From Volucribacter amazonae (GTDB lineage Bacteria; Pseudomonadota; Gammaproteobacteria; Enterobacterales; Pasteurellaceae): 64,000 nt of DNA. Under the pieces are notes generated by a model. It did no database searches. It had not been told where the DNA came from and saw only the letters and a program-made list of their open reading frames with translations. Shown here one piece after another: positions 52,948 through 62,153 of this stretch (positions are counted from its first letter, which is position 1; each line of letters begins with the position of its first letter). A program made the translations under genes and the position numbers. Location of the stretch: NCBI RefSeq assembly GCF_029783845.1, contig NZ_LWID01000001.1:2178501-2242500 (forward strand), read 5' to 3'.

Positions 52948-53838
52948 ATGAGTAAACGATTGCCTCCCTTGAATTCACTGAAAGCCTTTGAATCGGCTGC
53001 AAGGCATTTAAGTTTTACGAAAGCCGCTCAAGAACTCTTTGTTACACAAGCAGCGGTAAGTCATCAAATTAAACTGTTAGAACAATTTTTAGGCATTGAG
53101 TTGTTTAAACGTAAAAATAGGGCATTAGAATTAACAGAATTAGGGCGACATTATTACACCGATATAAAACATATTTTGCGTAAGTTGGCAGAGGTAACTG
53201 ATAAATTATTGAGCCAAAATGAGGCAAAACATTTAACCATTAGTGTGCCGCAAACCTTTGGGATTCATTGGCTTGTGCCGAGGTTAAGTGATTTTAATCA
53301 GCAATATCCTGAAATAGAAATTCGTTTGACAGGTGTGGATCAAGATGAAGGATTGTTGAGTAGAGATATTGATGTTGCGGTATATTATGGGCGAGGAAAT
53401 TGGAATAATGTGCATATGGAGTGTTTAACGGGGGTAGAAGAAAATCGGTTGCAAATTTTGGCATCGCCGCAATTATTGGCTAAAAAACCGATTCATTGTG
53501 CTGAGGATTTAAAGCAACATACATTATTGCATATTCATACGCGTGATAATTGGCAGAATATGGCAACCGCATTGCATATTGAGGATATTAATATTCAGCA
53601 TGGACCTGTGTTTAGCCATACTTTTATGGCACTTCAAGCGGCAATTCATGGGCAAGGAGTGGTGTTAGCCAATGAAATTTTGGCTAAACAGGAAATTGAA
53701 CAAGGTAAATTGACCCTTGCTTTTGAAAGTGAAATTCGTGATCCTAAAGCATTTTATTTAGTTAATCATTTAAGTAATATGAATGATCCAAAAATTATTG
53801 CTTTTCGCCGTTGGATTACTCAAGCGATGCGAAATTAA
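52948..53838 (+). CDS. gcvA: LysR-type regulator GcvA
   Basis: GcvA controls glycine cleavage genes and the gcvB RNA. The product has 296 residues. The N-terminal winged HTH opens with LPPLNSLKAFESAARHLSFTKAAQELFVTQAAVSHQI (read as consecutive short motifs between residues 4 and 41), nearly identical to E. coli GcvA. The C-terminal effector domain follows (VPQTFGIHWLVPRL near 99). A ribosome site AGGGTATAATTT precedes the ATG. It is followed by ygdD and rlmM, the conserved order. Confidence 0.93.
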   Translation: MSKRLPPLNSLKAFESAARHLSFTKAAQELFVTQAAVSHQIKLLEQFLGIELFKRKNRALELTELGRHYYTDIKHILRKLAEVTDKLLSQNEAKHLTISVPQTFGIHWLVPRLSDFNQQYPEIEIRLTGVDQDEGLLSRDIDVAVYYGRGNWNNVHMECLTGVEENRLQILASPQLLAKKPIHCAEDLKQHTLLHIHTRDNWQNMATALHIEDINIQHGPVFSHTFMALQAAIHGQGVVLANEILAKQEIEQGKLTLAFESEIRDPKAFYLVNHLSNMNDPKIIAFRRWITQAMRN

Positions 53839-53856
53839 AGAGATAGGGGGAAATAA

Positions 53857-54276
53857 ATGGGTAATCGTTTTTTAGTTTTTGCCAGTATTAGTGGCTTTGT
53901 TGCGGTGGCATTGGGTGCATTGGTTGCTCATCGCCTTGAAACAACTTGGTCAGTAAACCAATTAATGTGGTTTGAAAAAGCTTGGCGTTATCAAGTGTTT
54001 CATACCTTGGCGTTGCTGGCTTTAGGCTTTTATTCTTCAGCCACACAATCCTTTGCTCCAGTTTGTCGTAAAAGAGCGGTCAATTTTATCGGTATTTTTT
54101 GGTGTTTGGGTATTATAGGATTTAGCGGTGGCTTATATGCAATGGCATTGGGGCAAGTTCACGAGCAATGGCATTCAATGGTTATGATTGTGCCAATAGG
54201 CGGTATTGCCTTTTTAATTGGCTGGGCGGTACTGATTTATGTTAGTATTCGCAACAGTTTATTAAAACAAAAATAA
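53857..54276 (+). CDS. DUF423 family membrane protein (YgdD)
   Basis: The product has 139 residues with four hydrophobic helices. Family signatures are GFVAVALGALVAHRLE (near 13-28), FEKAWRYQVFHTLALLALG and FSGGLYAMALG. It lies 18 bases after gcvA and 10 bases before rlmM, probably one operon. Function unknown. Confidence 0.88.
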   Translation: MGNRFLVFASISGFVAVALGALVAHRLETTWSVNQLMWFEKAWRYQVFHTLALLALGFYSSATQSFAPVCRKRAVNFIGIFWCLGIIGFSGGLYAMALGQVHEQWHSMVMIVPIGGIAFLIGWAVLIYVSIRNSLLKQK

Positions 54277-54286
54277 TGGAATAAGC

Positions 54287-55387
54287 GTGAATAAATTAAT
54301 GTTTTATTGCCGAGTGGGCTTTGAAAAGGAAGTAGCGGCAGAAGTGAGCGATAAAGCCAATGAATTAGGCGTGTTTGGTTTTGCTCGTGTGGAAGAAAAC
54401 AGCGGTTATGTGCTGTATCAATGTTATCAAGCAGGAGAAGCGGATCGTTTAGCTCAACAATTATCTTTTCAGCGATTAATTTTTGCTCGCCAAATGCTGG
54501 TGGTGTCTGATTTATTGACCGATTTACCGCTCAAGGATCGGATTAGTCCTATTATTCAAACCTATCAACAAGTTGCCGATCAAGTTCCCTTATCACAATC
54601 TACGGAATTATGGGTAGAAACCGCAGATACCAATCAAGCAAAAGCCTTATTAACGTTTTGTAGCAAATTTACTGTGCCATTACGTCAAGCCTGTAAGCAA
54701 CAAGGTTGGTTAATGGGTAAAAATGCTATGCGAGGTATTACTTTGCATATTTTTTTCCTACAAACCCATTGCTGTTATGTGGGGTATTCTTATAATCCTA
54801 ATCATTCCCCTTATTTTATGGGGATTCCACGCTTAAAATTTCCAGCTCAAGCCCCAAGCCGTTCTACCTTAAAATTAGAAGAGGCGATTTTGAGCTTTAT
54901 TCCTCGCCAACAAGAAAAACAGCGAATGAATGAAAATATGATCGGCGTTGATTTAGGAGCTTGCCCGGGCGGTTGGACATATCAGCTAGTAAAACGAGGG
55001 TTATTTGTTTATGCGGTGGATCACGGTAAAATGGCGAGCAGTTTGCACGACACAGGGCGAATTGAACATTGTCCAGAAGATGGCTTTAAATTTCAATTAC
55101 CGAAACGGAAAAAAGCGGATTGGTTAGTGTGTGATATGGTAGAACAACCCAAGCGAATTGCACATTTAATTAGCAAATGGCTATTGAATGGTTGGTGTCG
55201 AGAAACCATTTTTAATTTAAAATTGCCTATGAAAAAACGTTATCAGGAAGTTCAACAATGTTTACAATTTATTGAGCAACAATTAGATAATCATCAGCTT
55301 GATTATGAAATTCAAGCCAAACAACTTTATCACGATCGTGAAGAAATTAGCGTACATATTAAATTAAATGAAGGAAGTAAAAAATGA
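54287..55387 (+). CDS. rlmM: 23S rRNA 2'-O-methyltransferase RlmM (C2498)
   Basis: RlmM methylates the ribose of C2498 in 23S rRNA using SAM. It has 366 residues starting with GTG. An N-terminal THUMP-like domain is followed by a Rossmann methyltransferase with the SAM motif GVDLGACPGGWTYQL (near 222-236). The K-D-K-E type residues are also seen (KMAS after HG, WLVCDMVEQP, NLKLPMKK). The stop overlaps the dapB start (ATGA). Confidence 0.95.
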   Translation: MNKLMFYCRVGFEKEVAAEVSDKANELGVFGFARVEENSGYVLYQCYQAGEADRLAQQLSFQRLIFARQMLVVSDLLTDLPLKDRISPIIQTYQQVADQVPLSQSTELWVETADTNQAKALLTFCSKFTVPLRQACKQQGWLMGKNAMRGITLHIFFLQTHCCYVGYSYNPNHSPYFMGIPRLKFPAQAPSRSTLKLEEAILSFIPRQQEKQRMNENMIGVDLGACPGGWTYQLVKRGLFVYAVDHGKMASSLHDTGRIEHCPEDGFKFQLPKRKKADWLVCDMVEQPKRIAHLISKWLLNGWCRETIFNLKLPMKKRYQEVQQCLQFIEQQLDNHQLDYEIQAKQLYHDREEISVHIKLNEGSKK

Positions 55388-56196
55388 CATTAAAAATTGC
55401 CGTAGTTGGGGCAGGCGGACGTATGGGACGCCAATTAATTCAAGCAGTTCATCAAGCGGAAGGAGTGATGTTAGGGGCGGCATTTGAACGCCAAGGATCT
55501 TCGCTAATCGGGGCTGATGCAGGCGAATTAGCAGGAATCGGGCATTTAGGTATTCAAGTCGCAGATGATTTGTTACAGCAAGTAGATAAATTTGATGTAT
55601 TAATTGATTTTACTCGCCCAGAAGGAACATTAGCTTATCTTGATTTTTGCCAAACTCACCAAAAAGCAATGGTTATTGGTACCACAGGTTTTGATGATAT
55701 AGGCAAACAAGCCATTAAAGATGCCGCTAAAGCGATCCCTATTGTGTTTGCCTCTAATTACAGTGTTGGTGTCAATCTTGTTTTTAAATTATTAGAAAAA
55801 GCCGCCAAAGTAATGGGCGATTATTGTGATATTGAAATTATTGAAGCGCATCATCGCCATAAAGTTGATGCCCCTTCTGGAACGGCATTATCAATGGGAG
55901 AACATATAGCCAAAACGTTAGGGCGAGATTTAAAAACGGACGGCGTATTTGCACGAGAAGGCATTACTGGCGAGCGTAAGCAAAATGAAATCGGCTTTGC
56001 GACTATTCGGGCTGCTGATGTAGTAGGCGAGCATACAGTTTGGTTTGCAGATGACGGCGAGCGAGTTGAAATCAGCCACAAAGCCTCAAGCCGAATGACC
56101 TTTGCAAAAGGAGCAGTACGAGCCGCCAAATGGCTTGCTAACAAACAAGCAGGGTTATTTGATATGACTGATGTGTTGGATCTGGCGAATTTGTAA
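55384..56196 (+). CDS. dapB: 4-hydroxy-tetrahydrodipicolinate reductase
   Basis: DapB reduces the DapA product in lysine/diaminopimelate synthesis. The product has 270 residues. The nucleotide motif VGAGGRMGRQL is at 8-18. The active-site loop HHRHKVDAPSGTA is at 156-168, and NYSVGVNL and GTTGF are also conserved. It overlaps rlmM by four bases, implying coupling, an unusual pair with enzymes of unrelated pathways. It is followed after 13 bases by an unknown gene. Confidence 0.97.
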   Translation: MTLKIAVVGAGGRMGRQLIQAVHQAEGVMLGAAFERQGSSLIGADAGELAGIGHLGIQVADDLLQQVDKFDVLIDFTRPEGTLAYLDFCQTHQKAMVIGTTGFDDIGKQAIKDAAKAIPIVFASNYSVGVNLVFKLLEKAAKVMGDYCDIEIIEAHHRHKVDAPSGTALSMGEHIAKTLGRDLKTDGVFAREGITGERKQNEIGFATIRAADVVGEHTVWFADDGERVEISHKASSRMTFAKGAVRAAKWLANKQAGLFDMTDVLDLANL

Positions 56197-56209
56197 TGCA
56201 GAATAATTA

Positions 56210-57235
56210 ATGAAAACATTTCGCCAATTTTTGCAAGATATTAAAAAACTCACTGAAATAGATGAAATTGAAAATTGTTATATTCAGTATTTTAATGAGG
56301 GGCAACAACAACAGAATTATTCTTTATTAGAGGAACTAGTTAATTGGGTAACTGGTACTGAAAAACGTAATGAAGAATTCTCGGTCTATATAAAAATGCA
56401 TAGCTTAAGTTGGCTGACTCATCAGCTCATTTTGCATCTGCAACAATGTGAAGAGCAGGAAAAAGATCGTATTTTTAACAATTTATTACATTGTTTATGG
56501 AAATATAAATGGTTTATTTATCAATTACCACAAGATGTTGATTTAACTAAACAGCAAATTGAAAATTATGCTACAGAAATGCAGCAGTTTTATAAGTTTG
56601 TTGATGTTAATCTTGCTGCGTTTTATAAAACTTTGATGCTGATGAAAATGAATATGGGTGATGTGGATGGTGCAAAGATGTATTTTACTTTGTGGCAACA
56701 AACTGCTACTCCAGATGATGTGTTAGCTGATTGTGAAGCTTGTGAGCAAGCTGAGATCGTTAATTATTTTAATTTTATTGGTGATGCTCAATCGGTACTC
56801 TCTTATGCAGAGCCGATTTTAACGGGAGAGATGAGTTGTGCAGAAGTCCCTCATATTATTTATTTTTCGGTTATCAATAGTTTAATTAAATTAGGACAAT
56901 GGCAACAAGCTGAAGCATTATTATTGGTGGCAATAGAAGAAATTGTAGCAGAACCTGAGTTTATTTCCTTAATCAGTAAAATGATAGAGCTCTCTGTAAA
57001 ATTAGGTTTAGATCAACAAGCTAAATCATTGGCGCAACAATATGAACAAGCAATTTTACAGCGTGGGCATAATGATCCGCTGATACAGTTGGAATATTTT
57101 ATTGCTACTGCTAAATTTGATGAAGAAAAAGCACGAATAGCTCAACAATTAGCACGATTATTTGATGAGCGTAATCATAATAATTATTATTCACAATATT
57201 TGTTAAATATGATGTCTGAAATACGTCAACATTAA
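56210..57235 (+). CDS. Unknown helical-repeat protein downstream of dapB
   Basis: The product has 341 residues, acidic and almost wholly alpha-helical by composition. It has TPR-like pairs such as GQWQQAEALLLVAIEEI (near 225-241) and LGLDQQAKSLAQQYEQAIL (near 263-281). There is no signal peptide, membrane segment or catalytic motif. It starts 13 bases after dapB without a strong ribosome site. The gene lies between dapB and an IS copy and may be an acquired accessory gene; its AT-rich codons are consistent with that. I recognise no family. Confidence 0.65.
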   Translation: MKTFRQFLQDIKKLTEIDEIENCYIQYFNEGQQQQNYSLLEELVNWVTGTEKRNEEFSVYIKMHSLSWLTHQLILHLQQCEEQEKDRIFNNLLHCLWKYKWFIYQLPQDVDLTKQQIENYATEMQQFYKFVDVNLAAFYKTLMLMKMNMGDVDGAKMYFTLWQQTATPDDVLADCEACEQAEIVNYFNFIGDAQSVLSYAEPILTGEMSCAEVPHIIYFSVINSLIKLGQWQQAEALLLVAIEEIVAEPEFISLISKMIELSVKLGLDQQAKSLAQQYEQAILQRGHNDPLIQLEYFIATAKFDEEKARIAQQLARLFDERNHNNYYSQYLLNMMSEIRQH

Positions 57236-57293
57236 TTTGGTATAATAAAAATACTCATCGACTTAGCTAGCAAGATGATAAATAAAAGCAGTG

Positions 57294-58339
57294 GTGTAAT
57301 GGAAAAATAGTTGCTAATAATAATTTCCTCAAATTATTAGCAACTCTTTTTATTTAAAAAATCCTTTATGAACATAATCTTACGCTTTCTGCTTAATCCA
57401 TTATGATTAATTAGTTTACGCTTAAGTTCACTAAATAAACCTTCTAACCGATTTGTTGTTTTTTCAATATTTAATTCCGAATATTTTTCAAAAGTAAATA
57501 AATACTTTTCATCATATTTAATACTCGCTAATGCCACTCTTAATCCTTTATGTTTATAAGGAAAATAACCTTTTTCATTGCATTTCTCTGATCGTTCATT
57601 CAAATAATCTTGATGTCTTAAATACCAATAATGCAAACGACGAAAAAATCATGTTTTTGGCTTTCTTTTAAGGTTTTCATAATAATTTTTAATTCCTTTC
57701 CAGCTTGAGATTGATGTTTTTTTCTTAATTTTCTCATCACCATTGCCATAAGATGAAAATGGCACATTTGAATAGGCGTATTAAATACCTCTTTTAATAA
57801 CCCACGACGACCATTGCAGGTAATTAATTGAATAATATAGTCTTTTTCTCTTAACCGATTTAATGCTGTTTGATAATAAATCTCTTTTTCTGTTTTCACA
57901 ATTTGATGATAAATCACTTTTCCTGTGAGGCTATTCATTAGCACTAATACACCAAAATTTCGCTTAAAGAAAGTGGTATCCATAATAATATTTAAATAAG
58001 TTGATGAGGGTAAATTTAAGGTATTTTTCGGGGCTTTATCAATATATCTTTGGATTGTTTTAACAGAACATTGATATTTAATGGCAAGCTCTTTATACGT
58101 TTGTTTTCCTTGAGAATAATAAAACCAAATTTCGGTGGGATTTAATTTGTTTTGAAAGGTAAAGGTTTTATTACAATGATTACATTTATAGCGTTGAATA
58201 TGATTTTGAGTGCCATGTTTCTTAATATTCAGATTTAAGCAAAAAGGACAAGTTTTTTGTTCATTTTCAAAAAAGTAGGTTAAAGCCTTGTACTATAAGG
58301 CTTCAAGCTACTTTTTAGCAACTATTTTGTCCATTACAC
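57294..58339 (-). mobile_element. Insertion sequence, IS256-like (variant zinc-ribbon type), about 1046 bp
   Basis: The ends are inverted repeats beginning GTGTAATGGA(C)AAAATAGTTGCTAA at 57294 and, reversed, at 58339. A subterminal hairpin lies near each end (GTTGCTAATAAT/ATTATTAGCAAC at 57313-57347; nested AAAAGTAG/CTACTTTT at 58270-58316). Almost the whole interior is one degraded transposase reading frame on the minus strand. I see no clear target-site duplication (AAGCAGTG on the left, ATCATTAT on the right). A deleted relic of the same family lies at 17947-18228. Confidence 0.8.
57337..58264 (-). pseudogene. Transposase pseudogene (IS256-like, N-terminal zinc ribbon)
   Basis: Joining frames gives about 308 residues: a zinc ribbon (CPFCLN ... 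CNHCNK), an HTH (YKELAIKYQCSVKTIQRYI), the first catalytic Asp region (MDTTFFKRNFG) and a C-terminal TTNRLEGLFSELKRKL with the catalytic Glu. Two one-base losses break it: in an A6 run just after the ATG at 58264, and in a T6 run at 57643-57648. The usual second catalytic Asp (DGRRGL) reads NGRRGL, so the element would be inactive even if the frames were restored. The family name is my best judgement from recalled signatures. Confidence 0.75.
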
Positions 58340-58394
58340 ATCATTATCTTAATCAATGTATGATTAAAAATGCTTTTTTGTAGAATAATTCCAG

Positions 58395-59699
58395 TTAATG
58401 ATTTCCTGAATAATGTTCGTTATTATGCGGTAATAACTGTTTTTTCTTAGTAACTTTCGCTAATTTAATCATATTATCACTCACTTCTAAAATGGTAATG
58501 ACTAAATCATCAATTTCACAAACTGTACCCTCTAATGGGATTTCTTCTAAATGTTCAAGAATAAGACCATTAAAGGTTCTCGCTTCTTCGGTGGCTAAAT
58601 TCCAATTAAATAATTTATTAATATCACGAATATTCGCAGAACCGTCAATTAATACCGAGCCATCAGATTGTGGAATAACCTCTTGTTCAATGGACGGGGT
58701 CGTTGAGGTGGTAAATTCGCCGACAATTTCCTCTAAAATATCTTCTAAGGTAACTAATCCTTTAATATCGCCGTATTCATCAACCACTAAACCGATACGT
58801 TCTTTATTATTGCGAAAATTAAGTAATTGTGCGGTTAAGCCTGTGCTTTCAGGGATAAAATAGACTTCATCGGCAGCACGAATAAGCATTTCTTTGGTAA
58901 ATTCATTCTTATCGAACATTAAGCGATACGCTTCTCTTACTCTAAGCATACCGAGGATATTTTTATCTAGGCTTTCTTTATAAAGCACTACTCGGCTATG
59001 GGGGGCGTGATTTAATTGACGCATAATGGCTTTCCAGTCATCATCAATATTAATTGCGCCAATATCATTGCGTGGCACCATAATATCGTCCACAGTGGCT
59101 CGTTCCAGATCTAAGATAGAAAGTAGCATTTCTTGGTGTGATGAGGGGATAAATTTGCCTGATTCATTGACAATAGAACGCAGCTCTTCGGGGCTGAGAG
59201 AGTGAACTTTAACTTCGGATTTTAAGCCAGTGATTTTCATTAACCCATTGATAAAGAGGTTCATAAAAAACACGATAGGGGTGCAAAGTTTCATAAAGAT
59301 CGCCAATAAATGACTGCTGGTAAAGGCAACCCGTTCAGGATAAATAGAGGCGACTGTTTTGGGGAAGATTTCAGAGAAAACTAACATAACAAAGGTAAGT
59401 ATCCCTGTTGCAATGGCAACACCCATATCGCCATACATACGCATACCAATGATGGTGGCAAGTGCTGAGGCGAGAATATTGACAAGGTTGTTGCAGATTA
59501 AGACTAAACTTAATAATTTATCGGTATTTTTTAATAGTTGTTCGGCTTTTTTTGCCCCACGATGCCCTTTCTCTGCCATAAAACGCATACGATAGCGGTT
59601 AAGGGAAAGTAATGCGGTTTCTGAGCTTGAGAAATAAGCGGATAAAATTAATAAAATAATTAAAATAATAAATAATGTACTAAGGGATACAGTGTCCAA
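58395..59699 (-). CDS. HlyC/CorC-family membrane protein (YfjD)
   Basis: The product has 434 residues. An N-terminal DUF21/CNNM membrane domain has three or four helices (about 1-140; SAYFSSSETALLSLNRYR is the family hallmark). Two CBS motifs (about 205-325; DIMVPRNDI, GLVVDEYGDIKGLVTLEDILEEIVGEF) and a CorC_HlyC domain (about 345-420) follow. These proteins are linked to magnesium or cobalt handling; the exact role is unproven. It is downstream of ypjD on the same strand, the conserved yfjD-ypjD neighbourhood. Confidence 0.9.
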   Translation of the reverse strand: MDTVSLSTLFIILIILLILSAYFSSSETALLSLNRYRMRFMAEKGHRGAKKAEQLLKNTDKLLSLVLICNNLVNILASALATIIGMRMYGDMGVAIATGILTFVMLVFSEIFPKTVASIYPERVAFTSSHLLAIFMKLCTPIVFFMNLFINGLMKITGLKSEVKVHSLSPEELRSIVNESGKFIPSSHQEMLLSILDLERATVDDIMVPRNDIGAINIDDDWKAIMRQLNHAPHSRVVLYKESLDKNILGMLRVREAYRLMFDKNEFTKEMLIRAADEVYFIPESTGLTAQLLNFRNNKERIGLVVDEYGDIKGLVTLEDILEEIVGEFTTSTTPSIEQEVIPQSDGSVLIDGSANIRDINKLFNWNLATEEARTFNGLILEHLEEIPLEGTVCEIDDLVITILEVSDNMIKLAKVTKKKQLLPHNNEHYSGNH

Positions 59700-59728
59700 A
59701 TTGAACTTCCTTTGGTTAATTAATCATA

Positions 59729-59766
59729 AAGTGCGGTGAAAAATAAATAAATTTTTTACCGCACTT
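59729..59766. terminator. Inverted uptake-sequence pair between ypjD and yfjD
   Basis: AAGTGCGGT (59729-59737) and ACCGCACTT (59758-59766) form a 9-bp stem extended by A/T pairs. The tail after it on the minus strand is only moderately U-rich, so termination is probably partial. Confidence 0.55.
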
Positions 59767-59802
59767 ACCTTGTTATGTTGTATTCACTTTTTGTTTGTTT
59801 GA

Positions 59803-60606
59803 TTAAAGTGTCAACATTGCTCGGCTACCAAAATAGGCAACCGTTAATAATATCATACCTGAAATCGTATAAATAAGCACCCTCTTTCCTCGCCAATACA
59901 GGGTTTTATGCCCAATTAGCAAGATGCCAAAAATCAGCCAAGCAATAAAGGAAAAAATGGCTTTTTGGATATTTTTTTCGGCAAAGAAATCGGCGAGGTA
60001 AATGGCGCCTGAAATTAAGGTGAGGGTTAATAAAATTTCGCCACTAAGCATTAAGCGGAAAAAATGCCGTTCTACGGTCATTAATGGGGGGATAATGGGC
60101 GAAAATGCCATTTTATTGTGTTTGAGATTATAGTCTATCCAAGTAAGTTGTAAGGCATATAGCATTGCCATAAAGCAAACGGCATAAGCAAAGAGGGCAA
60201 AGCCAATATGAATAAGTAAGCCAAGGTTTTGGGAGAGATGTTGCACAATATGCCCAGGTAAAAAGGTGGCGACAATAATATTGATGATGGCAAAACAATA
60301 GACAATGGGCAGTAAAAACCAGAGGGTGTTTACATTAAATAACATGGCAAAGGTTGCTAATATTGCTACGATGACACTGACTAATGATCCTATTTCCATT
60401 AGGGTAAAATTTTGCCCTTCCGCTAAATTAATTAGCAGGTTGTTAAGGCTAATAAGATGAAAAATAATGGCAAAAAGTGCGGTCAGAAAAAACAATGTTT
60501 TATTGGGTTTGCTGGTATGTTCCCCTGCTTGTACTTTTAACAACATTGGTGTAATCAGCAATAAGCTAATGAGGTAAGCAAAAATTGATACGAAAGCAAG
60601 CAACAT
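59803..60606 (-). CDS. Inner-membrane protein YpjD (cytochrome c assembly/CcsA-like)
   Basis: The product has 267 residues and about eight transmembrane helices of the CcsA/CcmC-like superfamily. Histidines lie in conserved positions (LIHIGFALFAYAVCFMAMLYALQ near 131-153, and GHKTLYWRGKR near 235). In E. coli ypjD sits next to yfjD and ffh; here it precedes yfjD. A role in haem handling is inferred only from family. An uptake sequence lies in the gene at 60475-60483. Confidence 0.85.
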   Translation of the reverse strand: MLLAFVSIFAYLISLLLITPMLLKVQAGEHTSKPNKTLFFLTALFAIIFHLISLNNLLINLAEGQNFTLMEIGSLVSVIVAILATFAMLFNVNTLWFLLPIVYCFAIINIIVATFLPGHIVQHLSQNLGLLIHIGFALFAYAVCFMAMLYALQLTWIDYNLKHNKMAFSPIIPPLMTVERHFFRLMLSGEILLTLTLISGAIYLADFFAEKNIQKAIFSFIAWLIFGILLIGHKTLYWRGKRVLIYTISGMILLTVAYFGSRAMLTL

Positions 60607-60761
60607 AGTTTTGATCCGATAATTTAGTCATAAGGGGTATTCTAACGATGAGCGATGAAAATCGCAAATAGAATGCGTAAAATTAGAGTTGTTAAATTTC
60701 CTATATTATGAAACAATCTGCACTAATTAAGTTTAGAAAATAATGAGTTAAGGTGAAGATA

Positions 60762-61340
60762 GTGATCGATTGCGATGGCTATCGTCCGAATGTAGGCATT
60801 GTGATTTGTAATCGCAAAGGGCAAGTGCTTTGGGCGAAGAGATACGGACAAAATTCTTGGCAATTTCCACAAGGTGGAATTCAGGATAATGAAACGCCTG
60901 AACAAGCGATGTATCGTGAGTTGTTTGAGGAAGTGGGGTTAAATCGTAAAGATGTGCGTATTCTCTATGTCTCTAAATATTGGTTACGTTACAAACTGCC
61001 TAAACGTTTATTACGCCACGATTCTAAACCGATGTGTATCGGTCAAAAACAGCGTTGGTTTTTATTACAGCTTGTGTCAGATGAACAAAATATTAATTTG
61101 AAAAGCAATAAATCCCCTGAGTTTGATGGTTGGCGTTGGGTCAGTTTTTGGTATCCTGTGCGTCAGGTTGTGGCGTTTAAACGTGATGTGTATCGTAAAG
61201 CCTTAAAAGAATTTGCGCAGGTATTAAATCATCTTCCCGCTCGTCAGCAAGATAATGCCTTAGAGCATAAAGGCAAAAAGCCCACTTCGGCTTACGCCAA
61301 TAAACGTCATAAAAAATTTTATAGCAAATATCGGGGTTAA
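60762..61340 (+). CDS. rppH: RNA pyrophosphohydrolase RppH
   Basis: RppH removes pyrophosphate from the 5' triphosphate of mRNA, opening it to RNase E decay. The start is the GTG at 60762 (MIDCDGYRPNVGIVIC), with AAGG 8 bases upstream; an in-frame GTG nine bases earlier lies within the ribosome site. The product has 192 residues. The Nudix box at 38-60 is complete (GGIQDNETPEQAMYRELFEEVG). KYWLRYKLPKRL and IGQKQRWFLL are RppH signatures. The C-terminus is a basic tail. It lies 1 base before the TauE-family gene. Confidence 0.94.
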   Translation: MIDCDGYRPNVGIVICNRKGQVLWAKRYGQNSWQFPQGGIQDNETPEQAMYRELFEEVGLNRKDVRILYVSKYWLRYKLPKRLLRHDSKPMCIGQKQRWFLLQLVSDEQNINLKSNKSPEFDGWRWVSFWYPVRQVVAFKRDVYRKALKEFAQVLNHLPARQQDNALEHKGKKPTSAYANKRHKKFYSKYRG

Positions 61341-61341
61341 T

Positions 61342-62133
61342 ATGCTGACCTTTTTAGTGATTTGTCTTGGACTTGGGGCGATGGTGGGCTTTCTCGCAGG
61401 ATTATTCGGTATCGGCGGTGGCTTAATTATTGTGCCTGTGTTGGTTTATTTGTTGCCACAAATGGGCGTGCCAGAGCCTTTATTAATGTCTACCGCCTTA
61501 GGCACGTCCTTTGGAACTATTGTGATTACAGGCTTTGCTTCCGCTCAACGTCATCATAAACATGGTAATATTGTGTGGTCAGCTGTAAGTATTTTAGCCC
61601 CTGTGATTATGCTATCCACCTTTATTACGGGGATTTTTATTGGTAAACTTCCCACCGATATTACAAGTAAAATATTCGCTTGTTTAGTGGTTTACCTTGC
61701 CATAAAAATGCTATTTTCCATTAAACCACAAGCCTTATCCAAGCCATTAACGCCACTATCAAGCGTGGTTGGTGGGGTATTGATCGGTATTGCCTCTAGT
61801 GCCGCAGGCATTGGTGGCGGTGGTTTTATTGTACCATTTTTGCACAATAGAGGCATTGATATGAAACAAGCCATTGGTTCTTCGGCGTTTTGTGGCATGT
61901 TATTAGGTATTGCAGGCACACTCAGTTTTATTGTGGGCGGTTGGCAAGCAGAAGGTATGCCAGCATATTCCCTTGGCTATGTCTATTTGCCAGCCATAGT
62001 AGGGATTACGCTAACGTCTTTTTTCACCTCAAAACTGGGGGCGACAGCGGTAACTAAACTTCCTGTTGCGACATTAAAACGGGGATTTGCCCTGTTATTA
62101 ATTTGTATCGCCATTAATATGTTTATGAAATAA
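61342..62133 (+). CDS. TauE/SafE family sulfite/anion exporter
   Basis: The product has 263 residues with eight hydrophobic helices. Two internal copies of the family motif are seen (GFLAGLFGIGGGLIIVPVL near 16-34, and GIASSAAGIGGGGFIVPFL near 148-166). The substrate is unknown; members export sulfite, sulfoacetate or related anions. It begins one base after rppH and ends 20 bases before lgt, so rppH-tauE-lgt-thyA is probably a single transcription unit. Confidence 0.9.
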   Translation: MLTFLVICLGLGAMVGFLAGLFGIGGGLIIVPVLVYLLPQMGVPEPLLMSTALGTSFGTIVITGFASAQRHHKHGNIVWSAVSILAPVIMLSTFITGIFIGKLPTDITSKIFACLVVYLAIKMLFSIKPQALSKPLTPLSSVVGGVLIGIASSAAGIGGGGFIVPFLHNRGIDMKQAIGSSAFCGMLLGIAGTLSFIVGGWQAEGMPAYSLGYVYLPAIVGITLTSFFTSKLGATAVTKLPVATLKRGFALLLICIAINMFMK

Positions 62134-62153
62134 CGTTGATTACAAGGAAATTT

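Noticed and set aside
57618..57983. Two separate small hypothetical genes in the IS (57337-57636 and 57618-57983)
   Set aside because: They are two frames of a single broken transposase; one added base at 57643-57648 joins them, and the N-terminal zinc ribbon lies further upstream.
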